A stretch of 64,000 nt of DNA from Alphaproteobacteria bacterium (GTDB lineage Bacteria; Pseudomonadota; Alphaproteobacteria; Caulobacterales; Caulobacteraceae), in the NCBI GenBank assembly GCA_018821435.1, contig JAHJME010000040.1, positions 62,001 to 126,000 on the forward strand, given 5' to 3'. The stretch's first letter is position 1. Each line of letters begins with the position of its first letter. The notes under the pieces were generated by a model that saw nothing but the letters and a program-made list of their open reading frames with translations, made no database searches and had not been told where the DNA came from. The translations under genes were made by a program, and so were the position numbers. This document shows positions 50,638 through 58,803 of this stretch, in pieces.

Positions 50638-52707
50638 TTAGGCCAGACCCAGGCCGGAGACGGCCAGGTCGATAAGCTTGATGCCGATGAACGGGGCGAC
50701 GATGCCGCCCAGGCCGTAGATCAGCAGGTTGCGTTGCAGCAGCTTGGCGGCGCCGATCGCCCGGTACTTCACCCCGCGCAGCGCCAGCGGGATCAGCACC
50801 ACGATGATCAGGGCGTTGAAGATCACCGCCGACAGGATCGCACTCTCCGGGCTGGCCAGGTCCATGACGTTCAGCGCGCTGAGGCTGGGCAGGGCGACCA
50901 CGAAGATCGCCGGGATGATGGCGAAGTACTTGGCCACGTCGTTGGCGATCGAGAAGGTGGTCAGGGCGCCGCGGGTGATCAGCAGTTGCTTCCCGGTCTC
51001 GACGATCTCGATGACCTTGGTCGGGTCGCTGTCCAGGTCGACCATGTTGCCGGCCTCGCGGGCGGCCTGGGAGCCGGTCTGCATGGCCACGCCGACGTCG
51101 GACTGGGCCAGCGCCGGAGCGTCGTTGGCGCCGTCGCCGCACATGGCTACCAGGCGACCCTTGGCCTGTTCGGTGCGGATCAGCCGCAGCTTGTCCTCAG
51201 GCGTGGCCTCGGCCAGGAAGTCGTCGACCCCGGCTTCCGAGGCGATGGCGGCGGCGGTCACCGGGTTGTCGCCCGTGATCATGACGGTGCGCAGGCCCAT
51301 GCGGCGCAGGTCGGCGAACCGCTCCTTCACATTGGGCTTCACCACGTCCTTCAGGTGGATGACGCCGACGACGGCGCCGTCCTCGCTGACCGCCAGGGGC
51401 GTGCCGCCCGAGCGGGCGATGCGGTCCACGGCGGCGGCCAGGTCGGCCGGCATGTCGGCGGCGGTGAGGCCGACGCTCTTCAGCACCGCATCCACCGCGC
51501 CCTTGCGCCACGAACGGCCGTCGGCGCTGAGGCCGGATTGCCGGGTGGTGGCGGAGAACGGGACGATCTCGGCGCCGGCCGGCGCGTCGCCGGTCTGGCC
51601 CTGGTTGCGCGCCAACTCGACGATGGAGCGGCCTTCCGGGGTCTCGTCGCCCAGGGACGCCATCAGGGCCGCGGTCAGCGCGCGTTCCGGACGAACGCCA
51701 GGCGCGGGGATGACCTCGGTGGCCATGCGGTTGCCGAAGGTGATGGTGCCGGTCTTGTCCAGCAGCAGGGTGTCGACGTCGCCGGCGGCCTCGACCGCGC
51801 GGCCGGAGGTGGCCAGGACATTGACCTTCAGCAGCCGGTCCATGCCGGCGATGCCGACGGCCGACAACAGGCCGCCGATGGTCGTCGGGATCAGGCAGAT
51901 GAAGAGGGCGCCCAGCACCAGCGGGCTCAGCTTCACGCCCGAATAGGCGCCCAGGCCCAACAGGGTCACCACGGCGATCAGGAAGATCAGCGTCAGGCCG
52001 GCCAGCAGCACCGCCAGGGCGATCTCGTTGGGTGTCTTCCTGCGGTCCGCGCCCTCGACCATGGCGATCATCCGGTCGAGGAAGGTGGAGCCGGCCTCGG
52101 AGGTCACGCGCACCTTGATCCAGTCGGAGACCACAGTGGTGCCGCCGGTCACGGCGCTGCGGTCGCCGCCGCTCTCGCGGATGACGGGGGCGCTTTCGCC
52201 GGTGACGGCGGCCTCGTTGACCGAGGCCACGCCCTCGACGATCTCGCCGTCGGCCGGGATCACGTCGCCGGCTTCCACCAGGACGATCTCGCCGATGCCC
52301 AGTTGGTGGGCCGGGGTGGGAACGATGGTCCCGCGCGCCGGGTCGACGATCAGCTTGGCCTTCGTCGTCACCCGCGCGGCGCGCAGGCTGTCGGCGGCGG
52401 CCTTGCCGCGGCCCTCTGCGATGCTCTCCGCGAAGTTGGCGAACAGCACCGTGGCCCACAGCCAGAAGGCCATCTGCAGCGCGAAGCCCCAGGCTCCGCC
52501 CTGGGCGATGGCGAGACCCGTCGAGATGGTCGCCAGGAGCGCGACGATCCAGGTCGCGAAGATCACCGGATTGCTGGTGAGCCGGCGGGGGTCGAGCTTG
52601 ACCATCGCGTCGCGGGCGGCGCGGGCCAGGATCGGGCCGGAGAAGCTGCCGACCAGGCCCTCGGCTTTCCGCCGAGGGTCGCCGAGGGAGGGGGAGGTCA
52701 TGGTCAT
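50638..52707 (-). CDS. kdpB: KdpB, potassium-transporting ATPase catalytic subunit
   Basis: The 689-residue P-type ATPase has TGESAPV at residues 169-175 (including Ser172, the inhibitory phosphorylation site in the E. coli protein), the phosphorylated Asp317 in LLDKTGTITFGNR, and MCGDGANDAPALAQSDVG. It powers K+ transfer through KdpA. Located 10 bp after kdpC in genome order, transcribed before it. Confidence 0.97.
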   Translation of the reverse strand: MTMTSPSLGDPRRKAEGLVGSFSGPILARAARDAMVKLDPRRLTSNPVIFATWIVALLATISTGLAIAQGGAWGFALQMAFWLWATVLFANFAESIAEGRGKAAADSLRAARVTTKAKLIVDPARGTIVPTPAHQLGIGEIVLVEAGDVIPADGEIVEGVASVNEAAVTGESAPVIRESGGDRSAVTGGTTVVSDWIKVRVTSEAGSTFLDRMIAMVEGADRRKTPNEIALAVLLAGLTLIFLIAVVTLLGLGAYSGVKLSPLVLGALFICLIPTTIGGLLSAVGIAGMDRLLKVNVLATSGRAVEAAGDVDTLLLDKTGTITFGNRMATEVIPAPGVRPERALTAALMASLGDETPEGRSIVELARNQGQTGDAPAGAEIVPFSATTRQSGLSADGRSWRKGAVDAVLKSVGLTAADMPADLAAAVDRIARSGGTPLAVSEDGAVVGVIHLKDVVKPNVKERFADLRRMGLRTVMITGDNPVTAAAIASEAGVDDFLAEATPEDKLRLIRTEQAKGRLVAMCGDGANDAPALAQSDVGVAMQTGSQAAREAGNMVDLDSDPTKVIEIVETGKQLLITRGALTTFSIANDVAKYFAIIPAIFVVALPSLSALNVMDLASPESAILSAVIFNALIIVVLIPLALRGVKYRAIGAAKLLQRNLLIYGLGGIVAPFIGIKLIDLAVSGLGLA

Positions 52708-52723
52708 GTCGGATGTCCAGGGA

Positions 52724-54433
52724 TCAGCGCGACGCCACGGCCTGGAGCGCTTGGAAGTGCTCCACGATCGGGCCGAGGGCGAGGGCGGGGAAGAACTGCA
52801 GGCCGCCCATGATCAGGATCACCCCGATCAGGAGGCCCACGAACAGGGGACCGTCGGTGGGGAAGGTCCCGGTGCTGGCGGCGAGCTTCGGCTTGGCGGC
52901 CAGGGAGCCGGCGATGGCGAGGACCGGCATCACATAGGCGAACCGCCCCAGCAGCATCGAGATGCCCAGCGTCGTGTTCCACCAAGGCGTGTTCGCCGAC
53001 AGGCCCGCGAAGGCCGAGCCGTTGTTCGCCGCCGCCGAGGTGTAGGCGTAGAGAATCTCGGACAGGCCATGCGCGCCGGGATTGGCCAGGCCCCTCAGCG
53101 CCACGGGCAAGACCGCGGCCACCGCCGAGAAGCCCAGGATCGTCAGCGGCAGGATCAGCACCGCCAGCATGGCGTACTTGATCTCGCGGGCCTCGACCTT
53201 CTTGCCCAGGTACTCGGGCGTGCGGCCGACCATCAGCCCGGCCACGAAGACCGCGATCAGGGCCATCACCACCATGCCGTAGAGGCCGGAGCCCACGCCG
53301 CCGGGCAGGATCTCGCCCAGCTGCATCAGGAACATCGCCATACCGCCGCCCAGGGGCATCAGGCTGTCGTGCATGGCGTTGACGCCGCCATCCGAGGCGC
53401 CTGTCGTCGCCGCGGCCCAGATGGCGGTGGACGGCGCGCCGAAGCGGACCTCCTTGCCCTCCATGTTGACCGAGGAGTCGACACCCGCGGCGGCCAGCGC
53501 AGGCGGGGGCTGGGTCTCGGCGGCGTAGATGACGCCGGCGGCGGCGCTGACCAGGATCACCATGACCGCGGCCAGGGCGCGGGCCTCCTTGCGGGCCAGT
53601 ACGATACGGCCGAAGGCGATGACGCAGGCCAGCGACAGGGCGTTCATCGAGACGATCTCGATGAGATTGGTCCAGGCGTTGGGGTTCTCGAACGGGTGGG
53701 CGGAGTTGGCGTTGAAGACGCCGCCGCCGTTGGTGCCCAGCTGCTTGATCGCCTCCTGGCTGGCGGCGGGATAGAGCGCGATCGTCTGGGTTCCGCCCTC
53801 GACCGTGTGGGCGGTGACGCTGGCGGCCAGGCTCTGCGGCTCGCCCAGGCCGACGTAGGCGACGGCGATGACCAGCGCGATCGGCAGCAGGACGTAGAGG
53901 CTGATCCGGGTCAGATCGACCCAGAAGTTGCCCAGGCCCTCGCCCCGGTTCGCGGCGAAGGCGCGCGCCATGACAGCCGCCAGGGCCATGCCGGCCGCGG
54001 CCGACAGGAAGTTGTGCGAGGTCATGCCGGCCATCTGGGAGAACGTCGAGACCGTCTGCTCCGGCACATAGGACTGCCAGTTGGTGTTGGAGACGAAGCT
54101 GACCGCCGTGTTGAACGCCAGGTGCGGCGACAGGCCGGCGAACCCCTGCGGGTTCAGCGGCAGCAGGTCCTGGAAGCGCAGCATCAGGTAGAGGACGACG
54201 AAGCTGGCTGCCGAAAAGGCCAGAAAGCTCAGGCCGTAGGCGAACCACGGCTGGCTCTTGTCGGTCTTCACGCCGCAGGCCGCGTAGACCAGCCGCTCGA
54301 CGGGCCGGAACACCGGATCCAGCCAGGTCCGCTCGCCCTGCCAGACGCTGGCGAGATAGGCGCCCAGCGGAAAGGCGCAGGCGACGATAACGGCCAGGGT
54401 GAGAGCGATTTCCGTCCAACCGGAGAGGTTCAT
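52724..54433 (-). CDS. kdpA: KdpA, potassium-binding subunit
   Basis: The 569-residue protein has ten helices and four selectivity-filter loops, for example VSFVSNTNWQSY, GTNGGGVFNANSAHPFENP and NNGSAFAGLS. It forms the K+ channel of the complex. Its ATG shares bases with the kdpF stop (TGATG). Confidence 0.97.
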   Translation of the reverse strand: MNLSGWTEIALTLAVIVACAFPLGAYLASVWQGERTWLDPVFRPVERLVYAACGVKTDKSQPWFAYGLSFLAFSAASFVVLYLMLRFQDLLPLNPQGFAGLSPHLAFNTAVSFVSNTNWQSYVPEQTVSTFSQMAGMTSHNFLSAAAGMALAAVMARAFAANRGEGLGNFWVDLTRISLYVLLPIALVIAVAYVGLGEPQSLAASVTAHTVEGGTQTIALYPAASQEAIKQLGTNGGGVFNANSAHPFENPNAWTNLIEIVSMNALSLACVIAFGRIVLARKEARALAAVMVILVSAAAGVIYAAETQPPPALAAAGVDSSVNMEGKEVRFGAPSTAIWAAATTGASDGGVNAMHDSLMPLGGGMAMFLMQLGEILPGGVGSGLYGMVVMALIAVFVAGLMVGRTPEYLGKKVEAREIKYAMLAVLILPLTILGFSAVAAVLPVALRGLANPGAHGLSEILYAYTSAAANNGSAFAGLSANTPWWNTTLGISMLLGRFAYVMPVLAIAGSLAAKPKLAASTGTFPTDGPLFVGLLIGVILIMGGLQFFPALALGPIVEHFQALQAVASR

Positions 54434-54519
54434 CAGAACTTCTCCGGCTTGATGAGCGCGGCCAGCATGTAGCCGCCGATGACGAGCGCGCCGGCGCCCC
54501 AGATGAGGATTTCGGCCAT
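54433..54519 (-). CDS. kdpF: KdpF small subunit
   Basis: The 28-residue single-helix peptide (IWGAGALVIGGYMLAALIKPEKF) has the typical C-terminal KPEKF. It stabilises KdpABC in the membrane. ATG 54519 overlaps the stop of the upstream small gene and its own stop overlaps kdpA. Confidence 0.93.
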   Translation of the reverse strand: MAEILIWGAGALVIGGYMLAALIKPEKF

Positions 54520-54602
54520 CAGAGGCGCCTCAGGGCAGCCGCGTAGACACCGAAGAGCACGAAGGCTCCAAGGCCCAGCGCCAGGAAGATGAGATCGAGC
54601 AT
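54519..54602 (-). CDS. 27-residue membrane peptide at head of kdp operon
   Basis: ATG 54602 to TGA 54519 encodes a single hydrophobic helix (LDLIFLALGLGAFVLFGVYA) with a short basic C-terminus AALRRL. The stop overlaps the kdpF start as TGATG, the same arrangement as kdpF with kdpA, which argues for real translation. Comparable small peptides precede kdpF in other proteobacteria; the role is unknown. Confidence 0.7.
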   Translation of the reverse strand: MLDLIFLALGLGAFVLFGVYAAALRRL

Positions 54603-54682
54603 GGAAAGTCTCGGGTCCAATTGTGAGCCGGAGACATCGCGCCAAAGGCCATCAGGGCGCGAGACGGGGTTCGAGGCGGGGA

Positions 54683-54700
54683 CATAAGGGCCGCGTAAAG
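54683..54700 (-). promoter_or_regulatory. possible KdpE-binding repeat
   Basis: On the minus strand CTTTACG and CCTTATG lie 11 nt apart start to start, 81 bp before the first kdp gene. OmpR-type regulators bind such direct repeats. Based on spacing and place only. Confidence 0.28.
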
Positions 54701-54856
54701 GTCGCCATCCGCCCGCGATGTCGGCGCAAGGCCGAATAATTCCCTTGTTCGGTGAGCTCGCTTGCCAAGCTTGAGCGGGCGGTCTGAAGTCCGCGCGCTT
54801 GGGGGAGCGGGCGCGGCCGGGGCGGTTGGGTCTTTTGGGAGAGGGGCTCAGCGCGC

Positions 54857-56740
54857 GTGCCGGCAGTGACGACCTATGACGCGCTGCTGTCCGGATACTC
54901 CTGGAACGGCGTCAACGTCGCCGGGCGCGCGGCGTTCGTCACCTATTCGTTCGACAGCCAAGCCTCGCCGGCGTTCACCGGGACCTATTCGGCCGCCTTC
55001 CTCTCCAGCTTTCAGCCGTTCGGCGCCGGGGAACAGGCGATCGCGCGCCAGGCGCTGGGCGCCTGGGCCGACGTCAGCGGCCTGACGCTGTTCGAGGTTC
55101 CGGCCGGCCAAGGCGACATCCGCCTGGGAGCCTACGACTTCCACTTCGCGCCGCCGAGCAGCGAGAGCAGCCTGGGCTTCGCCTACACCCCCTATGTCCT
55201 GGACTTCGGCGCGGGCGATTGGGAGGAGGAGGTCGGCGGCGACGTCTTCATCGCCAGCGGCCACGCGACCTTCGACATCCTGGTCCATGAGCTGGGCCAC
55301 GCGCTGGGGCTGAAGCATCCGTTCGAGGGCGCGGTGACGCTGGCGTCCAGCCTCGACAATCTCGCCAGCACGGTGATGACGTACAACACGCTGGGTGGCC
55401 CCGCGACGGCGCTGGGCGCGCTCGACGTCTTGGCTATCCAGTATCTGTACGGCGGGGCCGCGGCCGACGGGACGCAGGCGGCGTCCTGGTCCTGGGATCC
55501 GCTGCGGCTGGTCCTGACGCAGACGGGTAGCGCGGGCGCGGACACCTTGGCGGGCGTGGCGGTCGCCGACGTGATCCGGGCGGGCGCGGGCGCGGACTTC
55601 GTCATGGGCCGGGGCGGCGACGATCAGATCGACGGCGGCGACGGGGCCGACACTATTTCCGCAGGCGCGGGCGCCGACACGGTGAGCGGCGGGGCGGGCG
55701 CGGACATCATCGATGGCGGTGGTGGCAATGACAGCCTGAGCGGCGGCGACGGGAACGACGACCTCTGGGGCTTGTCGGGCGCGGACGTCCTGATGGGCGA
55801 CGCCGGCGACGACACCCTGAACGGCGGCGAGGGCGTGAACCGGCTGCTGGGCGGCCCGGGCAACGACGTCCTGGTGGTCGTCGATGGGGCCAGCTTCGTC
55901 GAGGGCGGCGACGGCTACGACTCGCTTTGGCTGGCGGCCGCGGGTCCCGGTGCCGTGTCGCTCAGCTACGCCAGCCTGACCGCGGGCGGCGGCGCCTATG
56001 CCGACATCGAATCGGTGGTCCTGTTCGGCAATATCGGCGCGGACACCCTGTTGGGTGGGGCGCTGCCGGACGTGCTGGTGGGCGGCGCGGGCGGCGATTC
56101 GCTGAGCGGCGCGGCCGGCGACGACAAGCTGTTCGGCGAGGCCGGCGACGACACCATCTCGGGCGGCGCGGGCGCGGATACGATCAGCGGCGGCGAGGGG
56201 ACCAGCTACCTGCGCGGCGACGAGGGGAACGACAGCGTGACCGGGGGCGCGGCCTTCGACGACATCAACGGAAACGCCGGCGACGACACGGCGTCGGGCG
56301 GCGCGGGCGACGACTGGGTCGTGGGCGGCAAGGACAACGACCGGCTGGCCGGGGACGACGGGAACGACATCGTCTACGGCAACCTCGGCGCCGATACCTG
56401 CGACGGCGGCGCCGGAAACGATCTGCTCCGCGGCGGCCAGCAGGACGACGTGCTGAACGGCGGCGCGGGCGACGACTGGCTCTCTGGCGACCGGGACAAC
56501 GACACCCTGAGCGGTGGCGCGGGCGCCGACGTCTTCCACACCTTCGGCGACGCCGGGATGGATCGGGTGCTGGATTTCAGCCTGGCCGAGGGCGACCGGG
56601 TGATGCTGGATCCTGGGACCCAGTACACGCTGGCCCAGGTAGGCGCGGACACCGTCATCAACATGACCGGTGGCGGGCAGATGGTTCTGGTCGGTGTGGC
56701 CATGACCTCGCTCGCCGGAAGCTGGATCTTCGGCGCCTAG
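54857..56740 (+). CDS. serralysin-like metalloprotease with RTX repeats
   Basis: The 627-residue protein has no N-terminal signal peptide. The zinc motif HELGHALGLKH lies at residues 144-154 and the Met-turn STVMTYN near 172, as in serralysins. From about residue 220 onward there are some twenty GGxGxDxLx calcium-binding repeats in two blocks, split by a segment around residues 350-390. The RTX tail and lack of signal point to type I secretion, but no transporter genes are in the window. The start is GTG 54857 with GAGGGG upstream. Confidence 0.9.
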   Translation: MPAVTTYDALLSGYSWNGVNVAGRAAFVTYSFDSQASPAFTGTYSAAFLSSFQPFGAGEQAIARQALGAWADVSGLTLFEVPAGQGDIRLGAYDFHFAPPSSESSLGFAYTPYVLDFGAGDWEEEVGGDVFIASGHATFDILVHELGHALGLKHPFEGAVTLASSLDNLASTVMTYNTLGGPATALGALDVLAIQYLYGGAAADGTQAASWSWDPLRLVLTQTGSAGADTLAGVAVADVIRAGAGADFVMGRGGDDQIDGGDGADTISAGAGADTVSGGAGADIIDGGGGNDSLSGGDGNDDLWGLSGADVLMGDAGDDTLNGGEGVNRLLGGPGNDVLVVVDGASFVEGGDGYDSLWLAAAGPGAVSLSYASLTAGGGAYADIESVVLFGNIGADTLLGGALPDVLVGGAGGDSLSGAAGDDKLFGEAGDDTISGGAGADTISGGEGTSYLRGDEGNDSVTGGAAFDDINGNAGDDTASGGAGDDWVVGGKDNDRLAGDDGNDIVYGNLGADTCDGGAGNDLLRGGQQDDVLNGGAGDDWLSGDRDNDTLSGGAGADVFHTFGDAGMDRVLDFSLAEGDRVMLDPGTQYTLAQVGADTVINMTGGGQMVLVGVAMTSLAGSWIFGA

Positions 56741-56810
56741 CCGCCGCGCCCGGACTGTCAACGCCCTCGAACAGTGCTAGCTGATGCTGATGGCGTAGCG
56801 GGGATCTGAG

Positions 56811-57503
56811 ATGGCGCGCGCGGACGGACAGGCGGGAGGCGCCCTGCGGGGACGCCGGCCGAAAGGGCAGGGGCCCGACCTTCGCCAGTCGATCCTGGAT
56901 GCGGCCGAGGCGCTGTTTTCCCGCCACGGATTCTACGGCGTCACCGTGCGCCAGGTGGCGGCTGAGGCCGGCGTCGACACGGCCCTGATCCACTACTACT
57001 TCGGCGCCAAGCGCGAGCTGTTCGACAGCGTCTTCGCCCGCCGCGCCGAGATCCTGAACGACGCGCGGCTCGAGGCCATGCGCGCCTATGTCGGGAGCCA
57101 TCCGGACGGCCTGACCACCGAGGGGATCATCGAGGCGTTCATCGGCCCGCTGGTCGATCTGTCGATGACCAACGACGAGGGCTGGAAGAACTACTTTCGT
57201 CTGGTGGCGCTGGTGAACAACACCCCGGCCTGGGGCGGGGAGACCATGCACCGCTTCTTCGACCCGGTGGTCCACCAGCTGGTCGAGACGTTGAAGTCGG
57301 CGCTGCCCCACGCCGAGCTGCGCGATCTCTACTGGGCCTACCAGTTCCTGACCGGTGCGATGATGCTGACGTTGTCGGAGACCGGCCGCATCGACCAGCT
57401 GTCGGACGGTCTCTGCCGTTCGACCGACCTGGAAGCGGTGCGGGCGCGGCTCTACGCTTGGTGCGCCGCCGGGATCGAGGAAATCGTCCGCCGTCGGGCC
57501 TAG
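56811..57503 (+). CDS. TetR/AcrR family regulator
   Basis: The 230-residue protein has an N-terminal helix-turn-helix (ILDAAEALFSRHGFYGVTV, RQVAAEAGVDTALIHYYFGAKRELF, about 25-68). The C-terminal ligand domain resembles the CerR/DUF1956 type. Ligand unknown. Lies 70 bp after the protease gene in the same direction and could control it or itself. Confidence 0.9.
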   Translation: MARADGQAGGALRGRRPKGQGPDLRQSILDAAEALFSRHGFYGVTVRQVAAEAGVDTALIHYYFGAKRELFDSVFARRAEILNDARLEAMRAYVGSHPDGLTTEGIIEAFIGPLVDLSMTNDEGWKNYFRLVALVNNTPAWGGETMHRFFDPVVHQLVETLKSALPHAELRDLYWAYQFLTGAMMLTLSETGRIDQLSDGLCRSTDLEAVRARLYAWCAAGIEEIVRRRA

Positions 57504-57527
57504 CAGGGGTTGCGTAGCGTCACCCTT

Positions 57528-57545
57528 GGTTGCAGCGCAGCAACG
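57528..57545. promoter_or_regulatory. TGCTGC/GCAAC near-palindrome
   Basis: GGTTGCAGCGCAGCAACG contains GTTGC and GCAAC arms. The same type occurs at 57616-57636 and 14916-14933. It resembles sites bound by PhaR-type regulators (TGC-rich inverted repeats), but no phasin or PHB gene is nearby. Confidence 0.35.
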
Positions 57546-57573
57546 CGCGCTTCCCCTATGGCCGCGACACGAT

Positions 57574-57585
57574 GACACCGGTGTC
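57574..57585. promoter_or_regulatory. palindromic operator upstream of candidate sRNA
   Basis: GACACCGGTGTC, a perfect 12-bp palindrome with central CCGG, 30-40 bp before the probable start of the small RNA. It has the shape of a LacI- or TetR-type operator. Confidence 0.5.
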
Positions 57586-57615
57586 TAGTGATTTCATCTT
57601 CGCGCGAATTTTAGG

Positions 57616-57712
57616 CTTGCGTGCAGTGCAGCAAAGGCGCAGAAAGGTCCTGCCCTTTTGGGCGTTTCCTCCCTAATGACTTGGCCGCACCTCCGGGTGC
57701 GGCCTTTTTTTT
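57616..57712 (+). ncRNA. candidate small RNA with anti-Shine-Dalgarno stretch
   Basis: The stretch of about 100 nt has no coding frame but ordered RNA features: a small hairpin GCCC-TTTT-GGGC (57652-57663), an unpaired CGTTTCCTCCCTAATGACTT (57663-57682) and a strong terminator (57683-57712). The CCTCCC run is complementary to ribosome-binding sites of the form GGGAGG, common before TonB receptor genes in this group. Caulobacter's CrfA is an sRNA acting on such receptors; relatedness is only a hypothesis. The 5' end is uncertain by tens of bases. It lies 110 bp after the TetR stop, too far and too structured for a simple trailer. Confidence 0.5.
57683..57712 (+). terminator. intrinsic terminator of candidate sRNA
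   Basis: Perfect 9-bp stem GGCCGCACC/GGTGCGGCC, TCCG loop, eight T residues. Confidence 0.95.
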
Positions 57713-57741
57713 CGCCTCGCGGGCCGGGGCGTCCAAGTGCT

Positions 57742-58014
57742 CTAGCTGTCTCGCGCCAGGCGCTTGAGGGCCGCGGCGAGACGGCGCGCGTGGGCCCGCC
57801 CCAGCTCCGCGTCGCGTTCGCCGGCGGAGAGCTGCGTCGCCATACGCGTCAAGGCGACGGGATCGCGGCCCGGCGCGAAGACGTCGGCGAGCAGCCGTGC
57901 TTCTATCAGCAGGTCCGAGCGCACGTCAGGGGCGCAGGCGTCCAGCAGCGCGACGTCGAAATCGATGACCTCACAACCTCCGTCGCGGCCTTCTTTTGGA
58001 CGTGGGTGTCCCAT
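57742..58014 (-). CDS. hypothetical protein
   Basis: The 90-residue frame reads VIDFDVALLDACAPDVRSDL and a helical C-terminus (AELGRAHARRLAAALKRLARD). It looks like a soluble helical protein and keeps protein-like composition, unlike the opposite strand. No clear Shine-Dalgarno precedes ATG 58014. I do not recognise a family. Real coding is likely but not certain. Confidence 0.45.
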   Translation of the reverse strand: MGHPRPKEGRDGGCEVIDFDVALLDACAPDVRSDLLIEARLLADVFAPGRDPVALTRMATQLSAGERDAELGRAHARRLAAALKRLARDS

Positions 58015-58148
58015 GGGAGGCGACTAACCCCTCATTTCGCAAGGAGTTCCGCCTACCTGCGACGCATGATCGCTGTTACGCCGTTCGCCCGCTGCGGTTG
58101 CTTGCATTCCCCTATTTGATGGTCGAGGTTCCGGCAAAAGGGGGCCAC

Positions 58149-58379
58149 ATGATTCAGGACTCGGAGCACGGCAGGCGTCTTGCCCAGAACCTGGTCGAGT
58201 TGCTTGCGCCCTATGAAGAAGAATTGATCCAACTCGAACGCGATGTGCCGGCGTTTGGTCCCCTGCGGCGGGCCTTGGGCATCGCGATAGCCGAGGCCTG
58301 CTACTGCATTTCGGATAATGTGCCGCCGCAAGAGAACCTTGTTCCACCAGCCGATGACGCGGCCAGTCGAACAAGGTAG
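58149..58379 (+). CDS. small hypothetical protein
   Basis: 76 residues: MIQDSEHGRRLAQNLVELL, a helix EEELIQLERDVPAFGPLRRAL and a Cys-containing segment IAEACYCISDN. Soluble, mostly helical and acidic. An upstream in-frame ATG at 58119 would add ten residues. It lies 32 bp before the XRE regulator gene in the same direction, so it may be co-transcribed. Family not recognised. Confidence 0.45.
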   Translation: MIQDSEHGRRLAQNLVELLAPYEEELIQLERDVPAFGPLRRALGIAIAEACYCISDNVPPQENLVPPADDAASRTR

Positions 58380-58411
58380 AGCCCACGTCCTCTAGGAGAT
58401 CCGGGAACACA

Positions 58412-58798
58412 ATGGCCAACAGACCTGAGGCGGTCGCCGACCCTGTAGATGTCGCCGTCGGCGCGCGAATCCGGCTGTTGCGAAAGGTTCGGGGCTTGTC
58501 GCAACAGGCGCTGGCGGAAGCCGCCGGCGTGACCTTCCAACAGATTCAGAAATACGAACGTGGCGCCAACCGTGTCAGCGCCTCCATGCTGACGCGCATC
58601 GCCAAAACCCTCGGCGTCCCCGTGGCCGAGATGTTCGGAGAATCATCCGTCCACAGCGGCGCTGTCGATGAGGTCGCGGCCCTGCTGGCCGAGCCCGGCG
58701 CCCTGGAATTGCTGAAAGCCTATGCCAGTCTGCCGCGCGGCGTTTCCCGCTCGGCCCTGGTGGAATTCGTCCGCAGCCTCCGCAGCCAACCCGGCTGA
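58412..58798 (+). CDS. XRE family transcriptional regulator
   Basis: The 128-residue protein has a helix-turn-helix (IRLLRKVRGLSQQALAEAAG, VTFQQIQKYERGANRVSASML, about 20-65), a very common alphaproteobacterial form, and a short helical tail. Operator and target unknown. ATG 58412; the peptidase gene starts 5 bp after its stop. Confidence 0.9.
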   Translation: MANRPEAVADPVDVAVGARIRLLRKVRGLSQQALAEAAGVTFQQIQKYERGANRVSASMLTRIAKTLGVPVAEMFGESSVHSGAVDEVAALLAEPGALELLKAYASLPRGVSRSALVEFVRSLRSQPG

Positions 58799-58803
58799 CA
58801 CCC

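Noticed and set aside
50626..52812. 728-residue plus-strand frame
   Set aside because: Antisense to kdpB; the P-type ATPase motifs are all on the minus strand.
52028..54472. 814-residue plus-strand frame
   Set aside because: Antisense to kdpA and the end of kdpB; no recognisable domain.
55501..56550. Direct repeats resembling a repeat array
   Set aside because: These are the codons of RTX calcium-binding repeats in the protease gene, not a CRISPR array or mobile repeat.
57658..58119. 153-residue plus-strand frame
   Set aside because: It begins inside the sRNA terminator region and runs antisense to the 90-residue frame; the first residues are just the translated hairpin.
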